Part shown: positions 7,965-16,838 of the stretch, piece after piece
Layout: every line of letters begins with the position of its first letter
Position numbering within the stretch: the stretch's first letter is position 1
Source of the DNA: an uncultured Oscillospiraceae bacterium
GTDB taxonomy: Bacteria; Bacillota; Clostridia; Oscillospirales; Acutalibacteraceae
Assembly (NCBI GenBank): GCA_900548305.1
Contig: URJZ01000001.1
Coordinates: 248,001 to 312,000 of the forward strand
Length of the DNA: 64,000 bases
Direction of reading: 5' to 3'
Translations under genes and position numbers: made by a program
The notes under the pieces: model-generated
Database searches by the model: none
Told to the model about the DNA's origin: nothing
The model's input: only the letters and a program-made list of their open reading frames with translations

Positions 7965-7998
7965 AGATGCCTGATGATATCTTTCAGGTATCTTGCTT
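7965..7998 (+). terminator. Terminator of the three-gene cluster
   Basis: A 10-bp stem (AGATGCCTGA with TCAGGTATCT, one wobble) is followed by TGCTTTATT, 18 bp after the last stop codon of the cluster. A second perfect 9-bp hairpin (ACGGATACC/GGTATCCGT, loop CATT) lies further on at 8055-8076. Confidence 0.7.
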
Positions 7999-8222
7999 TA
8001 TTATATATATGGACAAGGTTATGATTTATGACAAACAAAATATATCAACCAAAAACGGATACCCATTGGTATCCGTCGTTTGTAAAACGCAAAGTCTTCT
8101 TGCAGACAGTAATGACTCAAGAAACTCAAAACTTAAATTTTTTAATTGATGCCCCTACTTTTGTCAACCAACTTTATTTTCTGAAAAAATCTTTTCCAAT
8201 CATCAGAAGTCCTCATTATTTT

Positions 8223-9194
8223 TCAAACAGATTGTATGGAAGATAAATATGGCTCTCCACTAAGAGAGTCAAATTCCAATATATAACGGTATCTTTCCAC
8301 AGCATCTCCCTGTACTGTTGAAAAAAACTCGACCGTAACAACGATTAACCCATTTTCTTTTTTTATCTCTTTTATTTGCGGCACGGTACTCGCAACACTA
8401 CTCTTAGGTAACACACGGTACGTATCGGAAGATTCGTCATAAACAAAAAAAGAAGCGTTTTGCGGATGTTTGGAAGAAAGATAAAAAGTACTTCCAAATA
8501 GTTCCCTAGATGCATTTTCTACATCTTTTGCAGGAACGACCATTCTCCCTTGTTCGTCTGTTTCTTTATAGTTTGCCTGATGTTGTGTTACTGCCCGCCA
8601 CACGGAAGCTTGTAAAGTCATATCTCCACCGGCCTGTGACAACGATGAAAACGGTTCCGGATTTTGCATCATAACAGGCGCTAAAAAAGCATTGATTTGC
8701 TCTGTATCTTGTACCAAGTCTACACCTCCAAACATACAAAAACATACCACACCCGCAAATGCAGCCATTAAAATCATAATACCCGGGATGATTCCCTTTG
8801 GTTTTAATCGTTTTGTTTCATTCTCATACATTTCGTCTTCCTGTTGCCGCGCAACTTGGGGATTAGCAGGATAAAATAATCTGGAGGGCTGATTATTTCT
8901 TTTCCAAAGAGGAAATCCTTCTATTGCCGGCGAGGGCTCTTCTTGTTCCGGCAGTGCGGGGGATTCCGGAGTTTCGTCCTTTTCCTGTTCTGTTTCTATC
9001 ATATTAGAGTCGTCTAATGTTACATGAATAATAGGTATTGTATGGTCAACAGACTCTGATAAGGGCTCCGCTTTTGTTTCTTTTTCCGAATGTAGTTGCA
9101 TCTGAGGCAAAAATTCAGTAGGCTGTTCATCTCGATAATCACACACAAATTGTGCCGTTTTTTTCGGTGTTTGTTCTTTGTTTTCTGAATTCAT
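8223..9194 (-). CDS. Single-pass membrane protein of unknown function
   Basis: The 323-residue protein has an acidic, Pro/Glu-rich disordered cytoplasmic N-terminus (1-130), one membrane segment (about 135-158, GIMILMAAFAGVVCFCMFGG) and an extracytoplasmic domain of about 165 residues. That domain ends in a beta-rich part with YRYILEFDSLSGEPYLSS. The last part resembles the style of extracellular PepSY- or NTF2-like sensor domains, but I cannot name it. An AAGGAG site lies 14 bp before the ATG, a long spacing. It converges with the three-gene cluster and is separated from proA by a strong terminator. Confidence 0.75.
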   Translation of the reverse strand: MNSENKEQTPKKTAQFVCDYRDEQPTEFLPQMQLHSEKETKAEPLSESVDHTIPIIHVTLDDSNMIETEQEKDETPESPALPEQEEPSPAIEGFPLWKRNNQPSRLFYPANPQVARQQEDEMYENETKRLKPKGIIPGIMILMAAFAGVVCFCMFGGVDLVQDTEQINAFLAPVMMQNPEPFSSLSQAGGDMTLQASVWRAVTQHQANYKETDEQGRMVVPAKDVENASRELFGSTFYLSSKHPQNASFFVYDESSDTYRVLPKSSVASTVPQIKEIKKENGLIVVTVEFFSTVQGDAVERYRYILEFDSLSGEPYLSSIQSV

Positions 9195-9243
9195 TTATTA
9201 TGATTCAACTCCTTGTTTTGTACTTTACTTAATATATAAGTAC

Positions 9244-9300
9244 AAAACAGCCTCGGCAGAACTTTTTTATCAAAAAGAAATCTGCCGAGACTGTTTTAAG
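9244..9300 (-). terminator. Terminator of proBA, probably bidirectional
   Basis: A long stem (AAAACAG, then CCTCGGCAGA, pairing with TCTGCCGAG and CTGTTTT) has internal A/T runs and lies downstream of proA on the minus strand. Confidence 0.8.
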
Positions 9301-9386
9301 GAGTTATTTCATAAATATATTTGTTAAGCATCTGCTTTTGTACTCTAACAAAACTAAGATTGGACTTCCGTCCAATCTATCGTATT

Positions 9387-10631
9387 CTATACACGAATTT
9401 GACCGTTACCGTTGACGATAAATTTTACGGAGGTCAGTTGCTCAATACCCATAGGACCTCTTGCATGGAGTTTTTGAGTAGAAATGCCAATTTCTGCACC
9501 TAGCCCAAACATACCACCATCTGTAAATCTGGTGGAGGCATTCACATAAACTGCTGCTGCATCTATTTGAGAAGTAAACAACATTGCATTGGCATAGCTC
9601 TCTGTTACAATACATTCACTATGACCGGTTGTATACGTCATGATATGGTCAATCGCTTGATGAATGTCGTCTACAACGCGAATTGCCACAGTATAACCCA
9701 AATATTCTGTCTCCCAATCTTGTTCTGTTGCAGGTACTGCATCGGACAAGATGCTGCACACGGTTTGACAGCCTCTGATTTCCACTTGTTTTTCTTTTAA
9801 TCTGTTTTCAATGATAGGAAGGGCTCTCTCGGCAATATTTTTATGTACCAATACTGTTTCGATTGCATTACAAACAGAAGGACGGGAGGTTTTCGCATTA
9901 AAAATAATATCAGCTGCCATAGCAACATCTGCCGATTCATCTACATATACATGACAGTTACCGGAACCTGTTTCAATTACAGGAACCTTTGTATTCTCCA
10001 CCACAGCTTTGATTAAACCTGCGCCGCCCCTTGGAATTAATACGTCCAAATACTCTGTTAAACGCATCATTTCATTTGCGGATTCTCTACTGGTATTCTG
10101 CACCAATTGAACGCAATTTCCTGATAAGCCGGCTTGCTCTAATGCAGTTTGCATAACGCCGGTAATGCATTGGTTGGAGTGGAACGCTTCTTTTCCTCCT
10201 CTTAAAATAACTGCATTACCCGACTTTAAACAAAGCGCCGCTGCATCGGAAGTAACATTGGGTCTGGCTTCATAAATCATGCCAATAACGCCAAGCGGTA
10301 CACGTACTTTCTCAATTTTAAGACCGTTGCTTTGCACCATACCGTCTAATACCGTACCGATTGGGTCTTTCAGTGCTAAAACTTCCTCTACACCTTTTGC
10401 CATGCCTTCAATGCGTTCACTTGTCAATGTAAGACGATCCAGCAATGATTCAGACATGCCATTTTGTTTGGCCGCTTCAATATCTATCCCATTGGCTTTT
10501 ATAATACTGTCTTTATGCTCTCTCAGAGCCTTTGCAATTGCAGCAAGTCCTTGATTTTTTTTATCACCTGCGAAAGCCAATTCACGCGCCGCCTCTTTTG
10601 CGCGTTTTCCCATTTGTTCCAATTCGGTCAT
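9387..10631 (-). CDS. proA: Gamma-glutamyl phosphate reductase
   Basis: ProA (414 residues from ATG 10631, which has GGAGG 6 bp before it; an upstream in-frame ATG at 10649 includes that site and is rejected). It reduces gamma-glutamyl phosphate to glutamate semialdehyde with NADPH, the second step of proline synthesis. It has the ALDH-type fold with catalytic Cys in RPSVCNAIETVLVH, and the family-typical FGLGAEIGIST near the C-terminus. It follows proB by 29 bp on the minus strand as a proBA operon, expressed from the repeat-borne promoter upstream of proB, with a strong terminator at the end. Confidence 0.96.
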   Translation of the reverse strand: MTELEQMGKRAKEAARELAFAGDKKNQGLAAIAKALREHKDSIIKANGIDIEAAKQNGMSESLLDRLTLTSERIEGMAKGVEEVLALKDPIGTVLDGMVQSNGLKIEKVRVPLGVIGMIYEARPNVTSDAAALCLKSGNAVILRGGKEAFHSNQCITGVMQTALEQAGLSGNCVQLVQNTSRESANEMMRLTEYLDVLIPRGGAGLIKAVVENTKVPVIETGSGNCHVYVDESADVAMAADIIFNAKTSRPSVCNAIETVLVHKNIAERALPIIENRLKEKQVEIRGCQTVCSILSDAVPATEQDWETEYLGYTVAIRVVDDIHQAIDHIMTYTTGHSECIVTESYANAMLFTSQIDAAAVYVNASTRFTDGGMFGLGAEIGISTQKLHARGPMGIEQLTSVKFIVNGNGQIRV

Positions 10632-10660
10632 ATGTATGCCTCCTTCCAATATTTATGCAT

Positions 10661-11455
10661 CTATAATGCGGCAAATGTAGTTCCTATTTGGACTCCGTCC
10701 AGTAATTGGTATAAATTCTTTGGATGCGTACCATTCATCACACAACAGGAAATACCTGCTTCATTTGCAATTTGTGCAGCGCGTATTTTAGTCACCATAC
10801 CGCCGGTTCCTCTGTTGGTACCCGCATCTCCTGCCAATGCCTTAATTTCGTCTGTAATATGAGTAACATAAGGAATATGTTTTGCATTCGGATTTTCTCT
10901 TGGGTCTGTATCATAAAGTCCGTCAATATCGGTTAAAATAATTAATAAATCTGCTCCAACCAACTTGGCAACGACTGCGGATAACGTGTCATTATCTCCA
11001 AAATGAGGGCCGTCCAGCTCATCAATGCTAACTGTGTCATTTTCATTTACAACCGGAATAATATCCATATTCAGCAGTTCTCTAAACGTATTCTCTACAT
11101 TTCGCTTACTGTTTTCACTGGCTGTTACATCTGCTGTAAGCAAGACCTGGGCAACCATACAATTATACTCCCCAAAAAGCTTGTCATACATAAACATCAG
11201 TTCACATTGACCAACCGCAGCAATCGCCTGTTTTTTTTCTGTTTCTGTGGGGCGCTCTTTGATGCCAAGTTTGCCCATACCTACACCAACCGCACCGGAA
11301 GAAACAAGCACCACCTCAAGACCGGAATTATGCAAATCGCTTAACACTTTGCAGAGTTCCTCTGTTCTTCTTAAATTCAGTTTTCCGTTTTCATAAGTTA
11401 AGGTAGAGGTACCCACCTTAACTACAATACGCTTTGCCTGTGCTACTGCGGACAT
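10661..11455 (-). CDS. proB: Glutamate 5-kinase, short form without PUA domain
   Basis: ProB phosphorylates glutamate to gamma-glutamyl phosphate, the committed and usually proline-inhibited step. The 264 residues carry the amino-acid kinase fold (VVKVGTSTLT at the N-terminus, VVLVSSGAVGVGMGKLG, NENDTVS, and GTGGMVTKIRAA). The C-terminal PUA domain of about 100 residues found in most bacterial ProB is absent, a natural short form known in other bacteria. The ATG follows GAGG. An extended -10 promoter in the dispersed repeat lies 62 bp upstream. Confidence 0.95.
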   Translation of the reverse strand: MSAVAQAKRIVVKVGTSTLTYENGKLNLRRTEELCKVLSDLHNSGLEVVLVSSGAVGVGMGKLGIKERPTETEKKQAIAAVGQCELMFMYDKLFGEYNCMVAQVLLTADVTASENSKRNVENTFRELLNMDIIPVVNENDTVSIDELDGPHFGDNDTLSAVVAKLVGADLLIILTDIDGLYDTDPRENPNAKHIPYVTHITDEIKALAGDAGTNRGTGGMVTKIRAAQIANEAGISCCVMNGTHPKNLYQLLDGVQIGTTFAAL

Positions 11456-11516
11456 TTACACCCGTCTCCTCTGTACTTATAATAAAATGGAACTGCATCA
11501 ACTAAATAGTGTAGAT

Positions 11517-11850
11517 ATTATAGCATAAAAAAAATTGCGATGCAATTTTCAGCTGATAAATGCTAAAACGTTCTAGTCAACAATCAAAATTTTTAATTTT
11601 GTATTTGTTGCTAGGTTGTTATAACATAAGAGAAATTGCAAAGCAATTTCTAACTAAAAAATGTTACAACGTTCTTGCTAATAGTCAAAATCTGTGATTT
11701 TGTAGCTATTGCAAGGTTGTTATAGCATAAAAAATATTGAAATATAAATAAAACAAACATTGAAAGAATTATCTCTCAATGTTTGTTTTGTATTTATTGC
11801 CGGATGGTTATCCTATCAAAAATTGTAAAGCAATGTTCAACGGATAAAAA
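11517..11850 (-). repeat. Dispersed promoter-bearing repeat, copy 1 (upstream of proB)
   Basis: This copy has two full tandem units of about 100 bp (11517-11620 and 11621-11725), a third truncated unit, and a diverged one near 11800-11850 beyond an intervening terminator. Each unit has hairpin A (AATTGC..GCAATT with a T run) and a longer AT-rich hairpin B (AACAATCAAAATT against AATTTTG..TTGTT). On the minus strand the proB-proximal end forms a promoter: -35 TTGCAT (11540-11545), 17 bp, extended -10 TGC-TATAAT (11517-11522), 62 bp before proB. Copies 2 and 3 are at 36242 and 63507. Confidence 0.85.
11749..11789 (-). terminator. Terminator after the SGNH/VWA gene
   Basis: A 13-bp perfect stem (AAACAAACATTGA with TCAATGTTTGTTT) is followed on the minus strand by a T/A-rich run. 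It lies inside the diverged part of repeat copy 1 and ends transcription of the gene at 11895-14063. Confidence 0.8.
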
Positions 11851-11894
11851 TAAAAACAAACCATTTCACCACTTCTGCCAAACATCTACATACT

Positions 11895-14063
11895 TTAGTT
11901 TCCGCTCAACTTGGATTTTTTTGCTTTTAGGTGTTTCGTGATTATGATAGCCGCAACTACAATCAAGATTAAAACAACAACACCAACTGCAATATAAATA
12001 TAAATGAGATAGGTGTCATCGACAAGTTCACCTTCAGCATTTTCGGTTGCCTTATACTTCAAATCATACTTTCCATCGCCATTTTCATCTACATTTAATA
12101 TAGTAGAATCCGAATTGGTCGCCACAGTATCAATTACCGTTTGTTCCGTGATTTTGATATCATCGAATTTGCGCAAATCAGTATACTCTCCGGTATCATC
12201 CATAAATCTAATGGTATAGTCCATATATCCGCTGCCGTTACCCTCAATTTGGATATCGTAATCTGTACCTTCTTTTAATCGCAGTATCTTAACCCGATTA
12301 TCTCTACCGGTACTAAATTCTTTTTCATTCTCCTCAAATGTTAAAGAACCAAAAGCCGTACGTGTATTCAGATTTTCTTCTGTAGAACATAATGTTTCAC
12401 CGTTGTACTTTACCGTCACATCAACAGGACATGCTATGCGAACATATATGTACTTTTGGCCATTGATTTGATCTGCAATATCTCCAAAGAAAAATATTAA
12501 ATCATCTGCATCATCAACCTCAAAGTGGCACCCTTCACTTGCGATGCTTTCTAACAGTGCCTGTGGTGAGGTTTTATCGTTTGAATTACTAAAAAAGCCT
12601 AATGTATAAATATATATGCCTTCATTTTTGATTGTTTCAGCAAACTCTATAAGTTCATCTCCTGTTTTGCCCTCGTTGGGTTCACCGTCACTCATAAGTA
12701 CAATTATTTTCTTTTTTGCATTACTGCTCTGTAACATGGAATATGCCTGCGACAATCCCGCTTCCATATTGGTTCCGCCACCAGAATTGAGATTCTGTAT
12801 TGCATTCTTCAAATACCTTTCATTCATACAGAAGTCAGCAATACACATACTGGTATTATCATACGTAACAACACCGATGCTGGAATCTTCCTTTAAAACC
12901 GTATTAATAAACCTTTCTGATGCATTTTTGGTTTCATTCATTGGAGTCCCCCCCATACTACCTGAAACATCAAGTACTAAAGCTATGTCTCGCTCATCTG
13001 AGCCGGACATTAAAGGCCATTCGGTTTTTCCGTTATCTTTTTCAATCTCATCAATTTTTGCTTGGACACAATTGGCATAAGCCTGAGCACCTTGCTCATT
13101 AGGATGCATAGAATATGCTGATGGTACTATAAAACTCGATTCTAAATCTTGGGAATTACTACCAAACTCTACCTTATTTAAAAAAGCATCACTAGAATAG
13201 GCTCCATGTCCATCAAAAGCCTCCTCAACAGACACAAAACAGATTTTCATTCCATCCGCTTTACACGATTTTATAATGGATTGGATTTCGTCATTGAATC
13301 TGCTTACGGAATCATTAATGAGAGCAGCATCTCTCTCATTAAATAAAACTTTACTTCCCTTAGGGTCCAGTAATTTGGGATACCCGGCAACAATAATTTT
13401 AGCTTGTGCGCCTGCCGCGTCTTGAATATCATAATAAGATTGATGAAGTCTATCCCTTATGCTTTTACCACCATCAACACCATAATAAAATTCGTCCCAA
13501 ACGGAATTTAATTTGTCGGTTAATAGTCCGGGATTAATTGAAAATGACAAGGCCGCTTTGGTTATAACATCCGTAAACTGCGCATCATTTCCGCCAATTG
13601 TAATCGTAACATATTCTGCTTTCTTATCCCCTAATTCTTTAAAAACAGCAAGCTGCTTATCTATATTACGGCTACCTTTTATCCCGTCAATGTTATATTC
13701 TTTACGTTGGGTATGAGTCAAATTATCAGTTACCGCCCCGGATGTAGCCGCAAAAAACCAATTATCATTACGATTTTGAGCCATAGAACCATTGACCCCT
13801 TCCAGAGTTAGTCTGCCGGGCCAACTTTTTTCGGATCTATGAGCAAGCCAATCCTGATTTTTCACTTTATCAGCTGTTGGTTCATTTTGGCCATAAAACG
13901 GTTCAATACCTTCTCCTGATGAATAGGAATCACCGAGAGAAACCATAATTCTGCTTTCTTCTGCAGTAGTTTCCGCATGAACATTTACTGTGATAATTGG
14001 GAGAAAAACAGAAGATACAATGATACAACAAAGAAGTGATGTTACAATTTTTTTAACCGTCAT
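11895..14063 (-). CDS. Secreted SGNH-hydrolase/VWA-domain fusion, membrane anchored
   Basis: The 722-residue protein has a signal peptide (1-30, ending NVHA), then an SGNH/GDSL esterase-like domain with block I GDSYSSGEG (44-52), block III GGNDAQF (about 155) and a C-terminal MHPNEQGAQAY (about 328) supplying the Asp/His-type block. A von Willebrand A domain starts at about 358 with an intact MIDAS (DVSGSMG, a Thr-containing middle loop, VLMSDGEPNEG). A beta-rich region, a membrane helix (about 682-705) and a short basic tail follow. It should be a surface-exposed hydrolase plus metal-dependent adhesion module. Its start overlaps the upstream gene by 4 bp, so the pair is coupled. The substrate is unknown. 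Confidence 0.85.
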   Translation of the reverse strand: MTVKKIVTSLLCCIIVSSVFLPIITVNVHAETTAEESRIMVSLGDSYSSGEGIEPFYGQNEPTADKVKNQDWLAHRSEKSWPGRLTLEGVNGSMAQNRNDNWFFAATSGAVTDNLTHTQRKEYNIDGIKGSRNIDKQLAVFKELGDKKAEYVTITIGGNDAQFTDVITKAALSFSINPGLLTDKLNSVWDEFYYGVDGGKSIRDRLHQSYYDIQDAAGAQAKIIVAGYPKLLDPKGSKVLFNERDAALINDSVSRFNDEIQSIIKSCKADGMKICFVSVEEAFDGHGAYSSDAFLNKVEFGSNSQDLESSFIVPSAYSMHPNEQGAQAYANCVQAKIDEIEKDNGKTEWPLMSGSDERDIALVLDVSGSMGGTPMNETKNASERFINTVLKEDSSIGVVTYDNTSMCIADFCMNERYLKNAIQNLNSGGGTNMEAGLSQAYSMLQSSNAKKKIIVLMSDGEPNEGKTGDELIEFAETIKNEGIYIYTLGFFSNSNDKTSPQALLESIASEGCHFEVDDADDLIFFFGDIADQINGQKYIYVRIACPVDVTVKYNGETLCSTEENLNTRTAFGSLTFEENEKEFSTGRDNRVKILRLKEGTDYDIQIEGNGSGYMDYTIRFMDDTGEYTDLRKFDDIKITEQTVIDTVATNSDSTILNVDENGDGKYDLKYKATENAEGELVDDTYLIYIYIAVGVVVLILIVVAAIIITKHLKAKKSKLSGN

Positions 14064-14959
14064 GATTGATTAAACTCCTCGTTAGTTAGTTTTTCTATCG
14101 TTTCCGCATCAATTTTGGAAACTGTTTTAATAACGGTTTGAGATTCCTTTGGAATGTTCACATAGAATTTATTTGTTGAACTGTCGTAACTTGTAATCGT
14201 ATCTGTTTCTGAAACTATTACAGGAACCTTTTGCTCGTTTGAAAAATTATATGTGATTGGCGTTGCAAAAAACGAACCGTTTACTTCAAAAATCAGCCAT
14301 ATATCTCCTGATGTGGCAACATAATAAGTTTGATACATTGGATGCTTTGATGACGAAGACCGAGAAATTTCATTCTCTCCTAAATAGGTACCATCCATAG
14401 TATATTCATACATCACCTGACTACCGTCAAAACCTCTTTCAACAAAACTATCATAAGCTTCAGACTCGGTACGAATCAATTGCGAAGAGGATACATCAAA
14501 AGTAGATTTTAATGTTGTATTTTCTCTGAAATATGCTTCTGCATCAAATTCGGGAACTTCATAGTTACTACTTAAGTCAACATCATCACTGGTAGTGGTT
14601 GTATCTGTACTGGTAGCGCTTTGGGTACTTTGGATTTCGCTGTTATTTTGAATTTCACTATTATTAGAAACACTTGCTGTTTTTTGCTGATATAGCACCA
14701 AACCAATAATTCCCGCAGCAATCAGTATTAGTGCCACAGTAACCACAATGATGATTGCTACTATTTTTTTCGTTTTCTTTTTTTCTTTTTTTTGTTCTCC
14801 ACTGTTTTTTTTCATCGTTTCATCATTCTTTGAATTCACATTTGTACTGTTAGCACCATCGGAATTTGAAAGATCCATTTTTGTTTTCTCATCACAATTA
14901 GGGCACTTTCCGGTTTTCTCATTCAATTTCGTTCCACATTTACTGCAAAACTTTGCCAT
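14060..14959 (-). CDS. Zinc-ribbon membrane protein, partner of the SGNH/VWA protein
   Basis: The 299-residue protein begins with a zinc ribbon (CSKCGTKLNEKTGKCPNC, four Cys) and a Lys-rich segment. One membrane helix (about 66-90, VAIIIVVTVALILIAAGI) follows, then a Ser/Thr/Gln-rich linker and an extracytoplasmic domain of about 170 residues ending EKLTNEEFNQS. The topology is cytoplasmic ribbon, external domain. This is a common architecture of Firmicute surface or stress proteins whose roles are unclear. It is translationally coupled (ATGA) with the SGNH/VWA gene, and the two probably act at the same surface site. Confidence 0.8.
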   Translation of the reverse strand: MAKFCSKCGTKLNEKTGKCPNCDEKTKMDLSNSDGANSTNVNSKNDETMKKNSGEQKKEKKKTKKIVAIIIVVTVALILIAAGIIGLVLYQQKTASVSNNSEIQNNSEIQSTQSATSTDTTTTSDDVDLSSNYEVPEFDAEAYFRENTTLKSTFDVSSSQLIRTESEAYDSFVERGFDGSQVMYEYTMDGTYLGENEISRSSSSKHPMYQTYYVATSGDIWLIFEVNGSFFATPITYNFSNEQKVPVIVSETDTITSYDSSTNKFYVNIPKESQTVIKTVSKIDAETIEKLTNEEFNQS

Positions 14960-15489
14960 GACTTACCCTCCTCATTAAAATCAAAACCTAATCTTGTCTT
15001 TTGCATAGCAATTGCTTTTTATTTTGTTCTACATTCAGTGTAAAAAGATAAATTTTCAGAAACTTTCGCTTCACATTTTCCGCTTTCGGAATCGCTAAAA
15101 AAATTTTTCCCCTGTCATCAAAAAACGCTAAAAAATTTCTTTATTGTTTACAACTCAATCTATTTTTTCTTGGTTCAGTATATCATAATATACTCGAAAA
15201 AGTAAGTATTTTCGAGCCAAGTCGAGCTAATAAATCAATCGCAAAATTTCTTAGCGTCCTAGTTTATACACTATTCTATCAAAGCCCTCAAAATGAAAAA
15301 ATTTTATGTTTCCTATTTTTGCTCTCTAAGCATTATTATAAAAAATTTTAATAGGCTTTCATATCAATAAAACTGTTCTAAATCAACTCTAAGATGTACT
15401 CCAAAGTATTTCTATTTATTTGGGATATCGACAGAGCATGAATCATCATTTATAATATCACTATAAAATACAGGAGGAAAACACCAATC
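14960..15489. other. 530-bp intergenic region with an inverted repeat and a promoter
   Basis: No ORF is supported here. An 8-bp perfect inverted repeat, CTCGAAAA and TTTTCGAG with an 8-bp spacer (15193-15216), stands in the middle of AT-rich DNA and could be an operator. Near the right end there is a plus-strand promoter for the amidohydrolase (15428-15456). Confidence 0.6.
15428..15456 (+). promoter_or_regulatory. Promoter of the amidohydrolase gene
   Basis: -35 TCGACA (15428-15433), 17 bp, -10 TATAAT (15451-15456), with the ATG 34 bp downstream behind AGGAGG. Confidence 0.6.
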
Positions 15490-16383
15490 ATGAATGGATT
15501 TCAAATTTGGGACAGTCATGTTCATATATTTCCCCCTGAAATATATGAACATTGGAAAACCTATGCTGTACGAGACCCATACTTTGGTATGCTGACCAAA
15601 AAATCTGAGAATGGCACGGGTACGGAAGAAGCATGGGCAAATGCAGAAGAAGCTTTGCATTGCGCTGAGTTAGCAGGCGTATACGGTTTGGTCATGCAAG
15701 GATGGTATTGGAATGATATTGGCCTAATGCATCTGCACAACGATTATATGGCACAAGCAATCAAAAATCATCCGCAGCGTTTAAAGGCATTTGCTTCTAT
15801 CAATCCTATGTTTGGTAAAGATGCCATTACCGAAATTGAGCGCTGTGTGTCTCTCGGCTTTTGCGGAATTGGAGAATTAGGCCCGGGAGCAAACGGATAT
15901 GATTTTCAGTCACCACAATTTCTTGATGTCTTAGAATGTGCAGTACATTATCATTTGCCTGTATGTATTCATTGCGGAGAACCGGTTGGACATGTCTATC
16001 CCGGAAAAGATACAACATCATTAGCGCCGATTCCTCAATTGTTAAAAAGATATCCCAACTTAAAATTAATATTGGCGCATATGGGCGGCGGTCTTCCTTT
16101 TTATGAAATGAATCCTCGCTACAAGGAATTATTTCAAAATGTACGCTATGACACTGCGGCAAATCCCTTGCTGTACGACATCAAAAGTATCAAAGCGGTT
16201 ATCTCAATGGTTGGTCCGGATAGATTGCTCTATGGCAGTGATTTTCCTTTGTTGCTGTATCCTTCTGTGAAACGGGAAATGGATTTTTCTTTATTTATTC
16301 ATGATATCAATCAAAATGCAGGCCTCTCTGAACAAGAATGGATTCAATTTATGGGTAAAAATTTGTTGGATTTTATCATGTAA
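15490..16383 (+). CDS. Amidohydrolase family 2 protein (metal-dependent TIM-barrel hydrolase)
   Basis: The 297-residue TIM-barrel protein has an N-terminal metal motif DSHVHIF (8-14), a barrel histidine in CIHCGEPVGH (about 160), LILAHMGGG (about 195) and the final aspartate in LLYGSDFPLL (about 248). This is the amidohydrolase-2 (PF04909) pattern, shared by decarboxylases and lactonases, so the substrate is open. GGAGGAAAA precedes the ATG. It forms a probable two-gene operon with the TIGR04076 gene 23 bp downstream. Confidence 0.85.
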   Translation: MNGFQIWDSHVHIFPPEIYEHWKTYAVRDPYFGMLTKKSENGTGTEEAWANAEEALHCAELAGVYGLVMQGWYWNDIGLMHLHNDYMAQAIKNHPQRLKAFASINPMFGKDAITEIERCVSLGFCGIGELGPGANGYDFQSPQFLDVLECAVHYHLPVCIHCGEPVGHVYPGKDTTSLAPIPQLLKRYPNLKLILAHMGGGLPFYEMNPRYKELFQNVRYDTAANPLLYDIKSIKAVISMVGPDRLLYGSDFPLLLYPSVKREMDFSLFIHDINQNAGLSEQEWIQFMGKNLLDFIM

Positions 16384-16405
16384 TATCAAAAAGGAGAGAT
16401 AACGC

Positions 16406-16750
16406 ATGAAAAAAGTAAAAATCACGGTATTGAAAACCACATTGGACAAAGAACTTGCAAAAGAATACGGAGCAGACGGTTTGACTGCATGCCCCATGCT
16501 AAAAGAAGGAGAAGTATTTTATGCGGACTATGCAAAACCGGAAGGATTTTGCGATGAAGCATGGAAAGCAATTTATCAGTATGCCTTTGCATTGTCTCAC
16601 GGAGCTGAAAAAGAATTATTTTACTATGGAGATTGGATTAGAAAACCAGGCGTTGCAATTTGCAGCTGTAACGATGGGTTAAGACCTGTTATTTTTAAAC
16701 TGGAAGCAACAGAGGAAACATCTGAAATGGATTATACTCCGGTTCGTTAA
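16406..16750 (+). CDS. TIGR04076-family protein
   Basis: This 114-residue protein matches the TIGR04076 pattern: a VKITVLK start, a CPML segment, GEVFYADYAKPEGFCDEAWKA written in part as KPEGFCDEAWKAIYQYAFAL, and a C-terminal GVAICSCNDGLRPVIFKLE. The family is widespread in anaerobes, Cys-containing and of unknown biochemical role. GGAGAG lies before the ATG. It is the second gene after the amidohydrolase and is followed by a palindromic terminator. Confidence 0.75.
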   Translation: MKKVKITVLKTTLDKELAKEYGADGLTACPMLKEGEVFYADYAKPEGFCDEAWKAIYQYAFALSHGAEKELFYYGDWIRKPGVAICSCNDGLRPVIFKLEATEETSEMDYTPVR

Positions 16751-16770
16751 TATCCCATTTTTACATAAAG

Positions 16771-16805
16771 AAAAGAGGCGTCCATGGACGCCTCTTTTCT
16801 TTATC
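16771..16805. terminator. Bidirectional terminator between TIGR04076 gene and pdxS
   Basis: The sequence AAAAGAGGCGTCC followed by its exact reverse complement around a central ATGG-type palindrome gives a 28-bp perfect palindrome (16771-16798) with flanking T and A runs, suited to end transcription from both sides. Confidence 0.85.
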
Positions 16806-16838
16806 GCGATATAACGGAACAAATTTGTTTTATTCGAT

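Noticed and set aside
7967..8149. 60-codon plus-strand ORF after the three-gene cluster
   Set aside because: Its start lies inside the terminator hairpin at 7965-7998.
8028..8246. 72-codon plus-strand ORF
   Set aside because: It contains the perfect hairpin at 8055-8076, overlaps the end of the convergent membrane-protein gene and looks like no protein family.
11517..11850. CRISPR array
   Set aside because: Only two to three units of about 100 bp with internal hairpins and no uniform spacers; the same units occur at two other loci in front of genes.
12616..13080. Plus-strand ORF of 154 codons inside the SGNH/VWA gene
   Set aside because: It is antisense to a convincing 722-residue gene with clear domains, and its translation has no family features.
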